Assembly (NCBI GenBank): GCA_947474455.1
Contig: CANJIL010000004.1
Coordinates: 52,019 to 116,018 of the forward strand
Source of the DNA: Hyphomonadaceae bacterium
GTDB taxonomy: Bacteria > Pseudomonadota > Alphaproteobacteria > Caulobacterales > Hyphomonadaceae
DNA: 64,000 bases
Reading direction: 5' to 3'
In this document: positions 26,631-34,500 of the stretch, in pieces
How positions within the stretch are numbered: position 1 is the first letter of the stretch
How the letters are laid out: every line of letters begins with the position of its first letter
Program-made: the position numbers and the translations under genes
The notes under the pieces: generated by a model
Seen by the model: the letters and a program-made list of their open reading frames with translations, nothing else
The model's database searches: none
Told to the model about the DNA's origin: nothing

Positions 26631-29453
26631 TCATTCTACCACACTACCATTAACATCGACGATGTGCACGTCGCCGAGATTCAATTCGCGCACGCCAGCT
26701 TCTATCTTCGCGCGAGCGCCCACGATCACCCAGACATGATTCTGGTTCGGGATGATTGTCTTCGCCATACTTTCAACTTCCGCCGGCGTGACCTTCCGAT
26801 AGGTGTCGGCGTACTTTGCCCAGTAATCGGCCGGCAGGTTGAACTGGTAGATGTCCTGCAGCGTGCCGAGAACCGCGCCTGCGGTCTCCCACCGGCTAGC
26901 CATGCCAAGCAGTGTGTTGGTCCGCACCGTATTCAGCTCGGCCACAGTGGGCGGTTTCCTCCCGACGACATCGGTCAGTTCCTTGCGAAGTTCTATCAGC
27001 GACCCCTTGGTCTGGTCCGTCTGGACCGGCGCCGAAACGGTGAAGGCGCGCGGGCCACGGCCGCCGCTCATGCTGGAGCGAACCCCGTAGCTCCAACCCT
27101 TGTCCTCACGCAGGTTCATGTTCAGGCGGCTGGTGAAGTTGCCGCCAAACAGCGCGTTGAAAGCCGAAATCCACGTGTCCTCGGCTGGATTGCGCGGCGC
27201 CTGCGGTGAGCCGATCAAAATGACCGACTGCGCTGAATCAGGGCGATCGACGATATAGACGGCCGGCTTCGAAGGACGCACGCCGTTGGCGACCGACGCG
27301 CGCTTGTTGGGTGCGTCGGTCCAGCCTTTGAGAGCCGCCTCCAGTTTGGGCGTGATCTCAGCCAGCGTCGTGTCGCCAACCACAAAAAGCGCCGCATTGT
27401 TGGGGCCATACCACGCTTTGTGGAACGCCGCGGCGTCGGCGGGCGTCAGGGACGTAATCTCGTCCGGCGTCAGGAGACGACCGTAAGGATGGTTGTCGCC
27501 CCACAGCACTTTTGACATCACGCGCTGGCCGATCGAAGCGGGATCGCGAAGCTGCGCTTGCAGACCCTGAACCGTCTGCGACTGGATGCGCCGGAAGTCA
27601 GTTTCAGTGAACGCAGGATTGCGCAGGACATCGGTCCAGATCGCCATGACCTGATCCAACGTCGGCGTCAGGGCCGAGAACTCCACGGTGGAGTTCTCAC
27701 CGCCCCCGCTCGTTCCGACATATCCGCCGAGCCGGTCTAGCTCGTCAGCGATCTGCAGCGCGGAACGCGTCGTCGTGCCCTCGTCCAGCATGTTTGCAGT
27801 GAGACCCGAAAGGCCGTCCTTGATGGTCGCCTGGTCCGCCGGATAGCCGGTGTCCAGCAGCATGGACAGGCTGACCTGCGGCACGTCATGTCGCTCGACC
27901 AGCATGACCTTCATACCGTTCGACAGCGTGGCCGTCTGGTAGGCTGGGAACACGGCATCCGCGATTGAGCCGGGGGCAGGCATTTTTGAGCGGTCGACCG
28001 GCTCGCTGAACGCGGCGGGATCGCCGAAGGGAAGAACGCTAAGCGTGTAAGATCCGCGCGTCAGCCATTTGCGCGCCACCGCCTGCACAGTTGCAGGCGT
28101 CGCCGCTTCGACCCGGGCAACCGACTCCTTCCAGCCTGCGGGATTGCCCATGGTCATCTCCCATTGCGCCAGCTGGGCGGCCTTGCTCGACGTACTTTCC
28201 AGGCCAGAGATCACGCCAGAGACGGTCTGCACGATGCTCTTGTCCAGTTCGGACTGCGTCGGACCGGTCTCAATGAGCCGGCTGACTTCCTCGTCGATCG
28301 CCGCCTCGATCTTCTTCAGGTCTGCGTCGGGCTTGGCGGTCACCACGATGCGGAACTGCCCGGAGATTTCGCTCTGCGGATTGATGACAGCGACGCTGGT
28401 CGCCACCTGTTCGTCATAGACCAGCCGCTTGGTCAGCCGCGCATTCCTGTCGCCGCCAAGGGCGGCTGCGACATGGTCCAGCAGTTCGCCGTCGGGATTG
28501 CCCAGCTCGGGCACGTTCCAGGTCCTATAGATACGCGGCTGGGCCACTCGGTCGTACATCACCTCGCGCTGGTTGTCGGCCAGCGCCGGCACCCAAGACT
28601 TTGGCTGCGACGGCGGCGGGCCGGGCGGGATTTCGCCGAAATACTTCTCGACCTGCGCCTTCGCCGCTTCCGGTTTGATGTCGCCTGCGATGACCAGGAT
28701 GGCGTTGGCGGGACCGTACCAAGTTTTGAACCAGTCCTGCACGTCCGCCATCTTGGCGGCGTTGAGGTCATCCATCGATCCAATGACGGTGTGGTCGTAG
28801 GGATGGCCTTCGGGATAGGTCGCCGCAACGTGGTGGTTGTTCACCTGGCCGTAGGGCTGGTTCTCGCCCTGGCGCTTTTCGTTCTGCACGACGTCGCGCT
28901 GCTCATCGAGGCGGGCCTGATCGACCGCGCCGAGCAGGTAGCCCATCCGGTCGGACTCCAGCCACAGGATGGTGTCGAGCGCCGCCTTCGGAACGGTCTG
29001 ATAGTAGTTGGTGCGGTCGGTGTTGGTGGAGCCGTTCTGATTGGTCGCGCCGATCTGCTGCGTCGCCTTGAAGAAATCGTCATTGAAATGCTGCGAGCCG
29101 TTGAACATCAGGTGTTCAAACAGGTGCGCGAAGCCGGAGCGCCCCTTGGGCTCGTTCTTCGAGCCAACATGGTAGACAAGGTGCAGCGTCACCGTCGGCG
29201 TCTTGGTGTCCTCATGCACAATCAGAGTGAGGCCGTTCTTGAGGACGTATTTCGTGAAAGGGATGTCGTAGTCCATCGCCGCAATCTTGGCGACAATCGG
29301 ATCGCGGGCAGGAGCGGCCGGCGCTTCCACAACGGGCTGCGCTGAGCTCATCGGCGTGGGCGGAGTTGGCGAAGGGGGCCCCATCGCACATGAGCTGGCC
29401 GCCAGCACGGCAGCCAGAACGCCGGCGATGCCTGCAACTGTTCTGATCGACAT
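26631..29453 (-). CDS. M16 family zinc metallopeptidase lipoprotein
   Basis: 940 residues, two tandem M16 halves as in insulinase/PqqL-like proteases. The N-terminal half has the inverted zinc motif HLFEH at 110-114 and a downstream QNEKRQGENQPYG segment carrying the third ligand Glu; the C-terminal half lacks it, as usual. A lipobox (ASSC) near residue 22 predicts a lipoprotein facing the periplasm. It should degrade short peptides; the substrate is unknown. The start at 29453 is taken from the signal peptide; another in-frame start lies 6 bases upstream. Confidence 0.92.
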   Translation of the reverse strand: MSIRTVAGIAGVLAAVLAASSCAMGPPSPTPPTPMSSAQPVVEAPAAPARDPIVAKIAAMDYDIPFTKYVLKNGLTLIVHEDTKTPTVTLHLVYHVGSKNEPKGRSGFAHLFEHLMFNGSQHFNDDFFKATQQIGATNQNGSTNTDRTNYYQTVPKAALDTILWLESDRMGYLLGAVDQARLDEQRDVVQNEKRQGENQPYGQVNNHHVAATYPEGHPYDHTVIGSMDDLNAAKMADVQDWFKTWYGPANAILVIAGDIKPEAAKAQVEKYFGEIPPGPPPSQPKSWVPALADNQREVMYDRVAQPRIYRTWNVPELGNPDGELLDHVAAALGGDRNARLTKRLVYDEQVATSVAVINPQSEISGQFRIVVTAKPDADLKKIEAAIDEEVSRLIETGPTQSELDKSIVQTVSGVISGLESTSSKAAQLAQWEMTMGNPAGWKESVARVEAATPATVQAVARKWLTRGSYTLSVLPFGDPAAFSEPVDRSKMPAPGSIADAVFPAYQTATLSNGMKVMLVERHDVPQVSLSMLLDTGYPADQATIKDGLSGLTANMLDEGTTTRSALQIADELDRLGGYVGTSGGGENSTVEFSALTPTLDQVMAIWTDVLRNPAFTETDFRRIQSQTVQGLQAQLRDPASIGQRVMSKVLWGDNHPYGRLLTPDEITSLTPADAAAFHKAWYGPNNAALFVVGDTTLAEITPKLEAALKGWTDAPNKRASVANGVRPSKPAVYIVDRPDSAQSVILIGSPQAPRNPAEDTWISAFNALFGGNFTSRLNMNLREDKGWSYGVRSSMSGGRGPRAFTVSAPVQTDQTKGSLIELRKELTDVVGRKPPTVAELNTVRTNTLLGMASRWETAGAVLGTLQDIYQFNLPADYWAKYADTYRKVTPAEVESMAKTIIPNQNHVWVIVGARAKIEAGVRELNLGDVHIVDVNGSVVE

Positions 29454-29578
29454 CAACACACCTGCTCTTCTTACCGATAGCGCCGCAGCGTGGAGACCGC
29501 GTGTCGCGGGCGGGCCAGCTCCCTGGCCGTCGGCCCTTACTGTAGGTTCAGGTTATCGAGAGGCAATAAGAATCGGGG

Positions 29579-30130
29579 TCAGCTCTCCGGCCCATAGATC
29601 TCACCGCCTCGCTCGGCGTAGTCGCGCAGAATCGACACGGCTTCCTCCCGCAGGAGGCCCGGCTGAAACACCACGCCGCGCGCCTCCATCTCGACGCGGA
29701 GCTGCCCTGTCCCCGCGCCCTCGCTGAAGCCCACGGCCTCGGCGTCTTCCTTCAGAGCGCTCGAGACAATCCGCCCGATCTCGGCCCAGTGCGACGCGCC
29801 AAGGCACATGATGCAGGGCTCGCAGGAGGTGAAGAGTGTCACGCCGCCATGGTCCGTCAACCGCCGGCCGGCGAGCGAGATCGCCACTGTCTCGGCATGA
29901 AGCACGGGATTGCCGCTCGCCAAGGCGAGGTTCACGCCGACAGCGATGACCTCGCCGGTCGCGTCGAGCCGAATCGCAGCGCCAAAAGGCCCACCCGAAC
30001 CTCGCGCGACATTTTCGCGCGCCGCGGCGATTGCAAGGCGCATACAGGCCTCATCAGACGCGGGAGCGAGCGGCATCGGCATCTCCGCCAGCCAGCCCGG
30101 CAGCCTGATCTCAGCCGTCGTCGCAGCCAT
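29579..30130 (-). CDS. Nucleoside deaminase (cytidine/guanine deaminase family)
   Basis: 183 residues with the zinc signature of the CDA fold: HAE in PVLHAETVAI and PCIMC in SCEPCIMCLGASHWAEI. It is longer than TadA and lacks its tRNA-binding features, so guanine deaminase or a related free-base or nucleoside deaminase is more likely. The ATG at 30130 has GAGGAG about 9 bases upstream; the longer frame to 30253 is not family-like. The substrate is not certain. Confidence 0.85.
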   Translation of the reverse strand: MAATTAEIRLPGWLAEMPMPLAPASDEACMRLAIAAARENVARGSGGPFGAAIRLDATGEVIAVGVNLALASGNPVLHAETVAISLAGRRLTDHGGVTLFTSCEPCIMCLGASHWAEIGRIVSSALKEDAEAVGFSEGAGTGQLRVEMEARGVVFQPGLLREEAVSILRDYAERGGEIYGPES

Positions 30131-30321
30131 AGTCACAAACTCCTCGCGGCGAAAAAGCATATCTAACGGAGCGAATCGGCCAAGCGAATCTGGCTGATCA
30201 GGCGCGAAGCGCCTGTCACATTTCTCCAGGGCCTGCCCTCTCGCGGACGTCACGCTACTAATGGGTGGGGATTCTGAACGTTTGTTGGCAACCCACTGAG
30301 AGGCCGCAAGATTTTATTTAC

Positions 30322-30591
30322 ATGCAGATTCTATGGACCTATATACATCGCGCCGGCGGACATCGGCTCGAGGCTCTGCGCCTTGATTCCACGTGGCGTC
30401 TGAACTTCCCAAGGGTCTCCACTGAAAGAGACCCGCTCCTCAAAAGAGGAGCTCCTCTGAAAGAGGTGGGGTTTGGATGACGTGTGCGGGTTGAGAGGCA
30501 GACTTAACGAGTTGAAGGCCCGTACTAACGCCGGATTGGGTTCAACAACTAACAGGGGTGTACGTGAATTGCTCACGTTTCATACGCCCCT
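30322..30591 (+). promoter_or_regulatory. speF-like structured leader upstream of ornithine decarboxylase
   Basis: Three hairpins lie in tandem: GGGTCTC/GAGACCC (30413-30434), GCTCCTC/GAGGAGC (30435-30452) and CCTCT/AGAGG (30454-30466). A longer hairpin at 30554-30591 (AGGGGTGTA...TACGCCCCT plus CGTGA/TCACG) encloses the likely TTG start at 30569. The speF cis-regulatory RNA is known in front of alphaproteobacterial ornithine decarboxylases, and this looks like that class. A 52-codon frame also starts at 30322, and a five-codon ATG frame at 30477 has a strong GAGGTGGGG site. Class assignment is from position and shape, not from a profile search. Confidence 0.7.
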
Positions 30592-31792
30592 GGACCTGGT
30601 CCGGGAACGACTCCCAGAGCTGCCTGTCGCATGCGTGCGACCGGAGCGGGTGTCGATAGCGGCTACTTGGTTCAGGGATAACTTTCCGGGCGACGTGCTC
30701 TACGCTGTGAAGGCGAACCCTTCACTGTGGGCGCTTGATGCGGTCTATGCGACCGGTCTGCGCTGGTTTGACGTCGCTTCTGAGAACGAGATCAAGCTCA
30801 TCGCCTCGCGGTACAGCGACGCGAAGATGGCGTTCATGCACCCGGTGAAGTCGCGCAAGGCTATCGAGCGCGCCTACTTCGAGCACGGTGTGCGCGTCTT
30901 TTCGCTCGACTGCGAAGCCGAGTTGGAAAAGATCGTCGCTGCGACGCAGCGCGCTGATGACCTCACCCTTGTGGTGCGGCTTGCGGTCAGCAACTCCGAC
31001 GCCGTGTACGCGCTGTCGAACAAGTTCGGCGTCTCCGAGACGTCGGCCCCGGCCCTTCTCCAGAAGGCCCGCCGGTTCGCTGACAATCTCGGCGTGTCGT
31101 TCCACGTCGGCTCGCAATGCATGAACCCGTCGGCCTTCCGCGACGCTATGGATCTGGCTTCCGGTCTCATCCGCGAAGCGGGCGTCATCGTGGACGTGGT
31201 CGATGTCGGCGGCGGCTTCCCGTCCGCCTACCCGAGCATGACGCCTCCGGACCTTGAGCTCTACGTCAAGGTGATCAAGGAGGTGTTCGAGCAGATGCCG
31301 GTCGCCATGAACGCCAAGCTGTGGTGCGAACCCGGCCGCGCGATGGTCGCCGAATCGACCTCTATTCTCGCCCGTGTCGAACTGGTGAAGGACGGCGCCT
31401 TGCACATCAATGATGGCAGCTATGGCAACCTGTTCGACGCCGCCCACTGCAAGTGGCCCTTCCCTGTGAAGGCCCACCGTGCGGATCGCGCGTTCGAAGG
31501 CGGCGAGCAGACGTTCAAGCTGTATGGCCCGACCTGCGACTCGCTGGATGCGATGGAAGGCCCGTTCACTCTTCCCGCCGACATCCGCGAAGGCGACTAC
31601 ATCGAGTTCGGCATGCTCGGCGCCTATGGCGTCGCCATGCAGACGCGGTTCAACGGCTTTGGCGAGACGGAAAACATTACCGTCCAGGACCAGCCTTGGA
31701 CCTCGATGTACGGCCCGGTCGAGAAACGCGTTGCCGCTCCGGCGCGCCGCCCGGCGCGCAAGGGCTCACGCCGTCTCAAGGTCGTGTCGTAG
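30569..31792 (+). CDS. speF: PLP-dependent ornithine/lysine decarboxylase (type III)
   Basis: About 407 residues. Fold type III decarboxylase that makes putrescine from ornithine. The PLP lysine is in YAVKANPS, the PLP-binding glycine loop is GGGFPS, and the catalytic Cys is in GPTCDSLD. Ornithine is the usual substrate; lysine is possible. Start is uncertain: TTG at 30569 follows AGGGGTG and removes a non-conserved leader, while an in-frame TTG at 30473 would add 32 residues overlapping the leader hairpins. The C-terminus is an odd Arg-rich tail (RRPARKGSRRLK). A terminator at 31810 separates it from the DHS-like gene. Confidence 0.9.
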   Translation: MLTFHTPLDLVRERLPELPVACVRPERVSIAATWFRDNFPGDVLYAVKANPSLWALDAVYATGLRWFDVASENEIKLIASRYSDAKMAFMHPVKSRKAIERAYFEHGVRVFSLDCEAELEKIVAATQRADDLTLVVRLAVSNSDAVYALSNKFGVSETSAPALLQKARRFADNLGVSFHVGSQCMNPSAFRDAMDLASGLIREAGVIVDVVDVGGGFPSAYPSMTPPDLELYVKVIKEVFEQMPVAMNAKLWCEPGRAMVAESTSILARVELVKDGALHINDGSYGNLFDAAHCKWPFPVKAHRADRAFEGGEQTFKLYGPTCDSLDAMEGPFTLPADIREGDYIEFGMLGAYGVAMQTRFNGFGETENITVQDQPWTSMYGPVEKRVAAPARRPARKGSRRLKVVS

Positions 31793-31809
31793 TCAACCTG
31801 TCACAAATG

Positions 31810-31846
31810 AAAGCGCGGGCCGAATGAACGCCGGTCCGCGCTTTTC
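31810..31846 (+). terminator. Intrinsic terminator after ornithine decarboxylase
   Basis: A 9-bp stem (AAAGCGCGG / CCGCGCTTT) followed by TTTTCTATTT lies 18 bases after the decarboxylase stop, so the DHS-like gene probably has its own promoter in 31847-31953. Confidence 0.75.
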
Positions 31847-31953
31847 TATTTAAAACCTTCCGCACACTGCTATATCCCCCGCCAAACCCATTACCGGGAA
31901 ACCAAGGCTGGCCGTCGCCCTTCTGACGTCCTCTCCTCTGGAGTCACATCCCT

Positions 31954-33042
31954 ATGGCAACGAAGTCCACCGCCAAGGCCGCGCCTGTGAAAGCCGTCGC
32001 GAAGAAGCGCAACAACACGAAGGCCCAGCTGCTCGGCAAAACCATTGAGCATGTCGACATCACGTCTTTCGATGCGCGTCCGATCATCGACTCGATGCGC
32101 AAGATGTCGTTCTCCTCGCGCGACACCGCGCGCGCCGCCGACATTCTCGACATGTCGCTGCGTGAGAAAGGCTGCTCGACCTGGCTGATCCTTGCCGGCT
32201 CGACATCGGCGGGCGGCTGCATGCACGTCTACCGCGACATGGTGAAGTTCGGGATGATTGACGCCGTGGTCGCCACCGGCGCCTCGATCGTTGACATGGA
32301 CTTCTTCGAAGCCCTTGGTTTTAAGCATTATCAGGCCGCGGGCGAAGTGGACGACAATATCCTGCGCGACAACTATATCGATCGGATCTACGACACCTAT
32401 ATCGACGAAGAAGAACTGCAGGCGTGCGACCACACGATCCTCGAGATCGCGAATTCGCTCGAGCCGCGAGGCTATTCCTCGCGTGAATTCATCCATGAGA
32501 TGGGCAAATGGCTTGCCGCAGGCAACGCCAAGAAGAAGGGCTCGCTGATCCAGACTGCCTATGAAGAAGGCGTGCCGATCTTCTGCCCGGCCTTCGTGGA
32601 TAGCTCGGCTGGCTTCGGTCTGGTGAAGCACCAGAAGGAACGCGCCAAGGCGAAGAAGCCCTACATGATGATCGACGCGGTTGCGGACTTCCGCGAGCTG
32701 ACCGACATCAAGATTGCGGCTGGCACGACCGGTCTCTTCATGGTCGGGGGCGGCGTGCCGAAGAACTTTGCGCAGGACACCGTCGTCTGCGCCGAGATCC
32801 TTGGAGTCGAAGCCCAGATGCACAAATACGCGGTGCAGATCACGGTAGCCGACGTGCGCGATGGCGCCTGCTCGTCCTCGACGCTGAAAGAAGCCGCATC
32901 GTGGGGCAAGGTGCAGACCACGCACGAACAGATGGTCTTCGCCGAAGCGACCACGGTCGTACCGTTGATCGGCTCCGACGCCTATCACCGCGGCGCGTGG
33001 AAGACCCGCAAGAAGCCGAAATGGGCCAATCTGTTCAAGTAA
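31954..33042 (+). CDS. Deoxyhypusine-synthase-like polyamine enzyme
   Basis: 362 residues of the deoxyhypusine synthase family. The active-site lysine of DHS is retained in the motif ASWGK (Lys319), and NAD-site segments such as VVATGASIVDMD and VGGGVPKN are present. Bacteria have no eIF5A to modify, so the aminobutyl acceptor is probably a free diamine; with putrescine from the decarboxylase upstream the product would be homospermidine. This is inference: plant homospermidine synthase evolved from DHS. The N-terminal about 25 residues form a Lys-rich tail (KSTAKAAPVKAVAKKRN). Start at 31954 is about 160 bases after the decarboxylase. Confidence 0.88.
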   Translation: MATKSTAKAAPVKAVAKKRNNTKAQLLGKTIEHVDITSFDARPIIDSMRKMSFSSRDTARAADILDMSLREKGCSTWLILAGSTSAGGCMHVYRDMVKFGMIDAVVATGASIVDMDFFEALGFKHYQAAGEVDDNILRDNYIDRIYDTYIDEEELQACDHTILEIANSLEPRGYSSREFIHEMGKWLAAGNAKKKGSLIQTAYEEGVPIFCPAFVDSSAGFGLVKHQKERAKAKKPYMMIDAVADFRELTDIKIAAGTTGLFMVGGGVPKNFAQDTVVCAEILGVEAQMHKYAVQITVADVRDGACSSSTLKEAASWGKVQTTHEQMVFAEATTVVPLIGSDAYHRGAWKTRKKPKWANLFK

Positions 33043-33256
33043 TCGCCTGACTCCAGGCGTCGGATTGACAAGGGCGTCTGCGAAGCACGCGCGCTTTCTT
33101 TTTTCGGTCTGCCGAGATTTTCTCGACATCACTGGAAAACTGCTCGGAGTGACATCACGGCCTGCCACCAGTGTCCTCTCAGCAGTATCGCTGTCGCCGC
33201 TTGCGACCAACCCAAGCTAGCGCAATGCTGTGCTCACAAGGACGGAGGACATTCCC

Positions 33257-33628
33257 ATGATCGGCTACGTACTGCTCGGCACGAACAACTACGAGAAGGC
33301 CAAGGAATTCTACGACAAGGTCTTCGCACCCATCGGCGGCAAGCGCGCGATGGACTTCGGCAAGAGCCTTGTCTGGGGCAATGGCAAGGGTCCGCTGCTT
33401 GGCGTGGGCGAGCCCCACAACAAGCTGCCGGCGACTTATGGCAACGGCACGATGGTGGCGCTGCAGATGCCAACCAAGGAAAAAGTGCACGAGGTCTATG
33501 ACGCCGCGATCGCCAACGGCGCGATCGACGAAGGCCCGGCCGGCCCGCGTGGCGACAGCTTCTATGCCGGCTATTTCCGCGATCTCGACGGCAACAAGCT
33601 TTGCGCCTTTTACGCCGAAGGCATGTGA
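33257..33628 (+). CDS. VOC family protein (glyoxalase/dioxygenase superfamily), copy 1
   Basis: 123 residues. One VOC unit: MIGYVLLGTNNYEKAKEFYD at the N-terminus and a C-terminal YFRDLDGNKLCAFYAEG. The ATG at 33257 has GGAGGA 6 bases upstream. It is a close paralogue of the next gene and probably arose by tandem duplication. The substrate is unknown; no fosfomycin or bleomycin resistance role can be claimed from sequence. Confidence 0.88.
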   Translation: MIGYVLLGTNNYEKAKEFYDKVFAPIGGKRAMDFGKSLVWGNGKGPLLGVGEPHNKLPATYGNGTMVALQMPTKEKVHEVYDAAIANGAIDEGPAGPRGDSFYAGYFRDLDGNKLCAFYAEGM

Positions 33629-33653
33629 CTCTTGCCCCTTGGGCAACGACATG

Positions 33654-33683
33654 ATTCCTTCCCTGCAATTCCAGGGAAGGAAT
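33654..33683 (+). promoter_or_regulatory. Perfect 12-bp hairpin over the second VOC gene's RBS
   Basis: Arms ATTCCTTCCCTG (33654-33665) and CAGGGAAGGAAT (33672-33683) pair perfectly around a 6-base loop. The right arm contains the GGAAGGA ribosome-binding site of the gene starting at 33688, so in RNA the site would be hidden. No U-tract follows, so it is not a standard terminator; it may instead be a protein operator. Confidence 0.6.
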
Positions 33684-33687
33684 TGTC

Positions 33688-34056
33688 ATGATTGGCTACA
33701 CCACGATCGGCACGAACGACCTCAACAAGGCGCTGGCTTTTTACGACACTTTCCTCGCTGAACTTGGCGGCAAGCGCATGATGGAGACGCCGAACGGGCA
33801 GCTCTACGCGTTCTCGCAAGGGCCGCTCTTCGGCGTCACCAAGCCCTACAACGGCCAGAACCAGAATTGCGGCAACGGCAACATGATCGCCCTGCGCTGT
33901 CCCACGGCCGAGAAAGTCATCGAGCTTCACGCCAAGGCGCTGTCGATGGGCGCCACGGACGAGGGCGCTCCGGGCGATCGCGGCGGCGGCTTCTACGCCG
34001 CCTATTTCCGGGACCTGGATAGCAACAAGCTCTGCTTGTTCACCATGGGCGGGTGA
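33688..34056 (+). CDS. VOC family protein, copy 2
   Basis: 122 residues, paralogue of the preceding gene (MIGYTTIGTNDLNKALAFYD, then YFRDLDSNKLCLFTMGG). The two probably fold as VOC homodimers. It begins 59 bases after copy 1. Its ribosome-binding site is the right arm of the hairpin at 33654-33683, so its translation may be controlled separately from copy 1. Substrate unknown. Confidence 0.88.
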   Translation: MIGYTTIGTNDLNKALAFYDTFLAELGGKRMMETPNGQLYAFSQGPLFGVTKPYNGQNQNCGNGNMIALRCPTAEKVIELHAKALSMGATDEGAPGDRGGGFYAAYFRDLDSNKLCLFTMGG

Positions 34057-34155
34057 AGCCCAGCGCTTCCAGTTGCCGCAACACGGGCGTTAAATCCACC
34101 GCTTGCGTGCCGTGGCGCGAAGACTAGCCTGCGCGCGTGTCATGGAGAGGACGTC

Positions 34156-34314
34156 ATGCCCCTGCACACTCAGGTCCTTTGTATCGGAGGAAATGTTCTC
34201 TTTACCCTGTTCTTTCTGATCGGGGCGGGAGCGGGGCTTTCCGACGGAAATTTCCCGATGGCGTTCGTCATGGCCGTATTTGCAGTGGCGGCCGGATGCA
34301 GCGTGTGGGGGTGA
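34156..34314 (+). CDS. Small two-helix membrane protein
   Basis: 52 residues with an ATG at 34156 and GGAGAGGA 5 bases upstream. Two hydrophobic segments are visible, about 8-27 (VLCIGGNVLFTLFFLIGAGA) and 33-50 (FPMAFVMAVFAVAAGCS). No family is recognised. A short GTG frame overlaps its stop. Coding potential rests on the good ribosome-binding site and the helix pattern. Confidence 0.5.
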   Translation: MPLHTQVLCIGGNVLFTLFFLIGAGAGLSDGNFPMAFVMAVFAVAAGCSVWG

Positions 34315-34418
34315 TCGCCAAATTCAGGCGCTATCTCGACGCCGAAGCCCTGCTGGAGCGTGAGCTGCACATCGCAGCGGCTAAGCGAAGAGGTCGACAC
34401 GCTCAAGGCCAACAATAA
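34311..34418 (+). CDS. Tiny basic ORF, possibly frameshifted
   Basis: 35 codons from a GTG whose first bases overlap the previous stop (GTGA), which would allow coupled translation. It reads VIAKFRRYLDAEALLEREL, a plausible amphipathic helix, then becomes Arg/Gln rich. Shifting frame near 34381 would give LSEEVDTLKANNKP and a neater coiled coil, so a frameshift is possible. Low confidence. Confidence 0.25.
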   Translation: MIAKFRRYLDAEALLERELHIAAAKRRGRHAQGQQ

Positions 34419-34435
34419 GCCCTGACTGGAACCAT

Positions 34436-34475
34436 ATGCAAAAACGGAACGAGCCGCGCTCTGCCAGCGCGGCTC
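34436..34475 (-). terminator. Intrinsic terminator after the DUF4167 gene
   Basis: A perfect 10-bp stem (GAGCCGCGCT / AGCGCGGCTC, 34451-34475) with a 5-base loop is followed on the minus strand by GTTCCGTTTTTGC. It lies 25 bases after the DUF4167 stop. Confidence 0.75.
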
Positions 34476-34500
34476 GCCCATGAGTAGTGTGATGTCGCCG

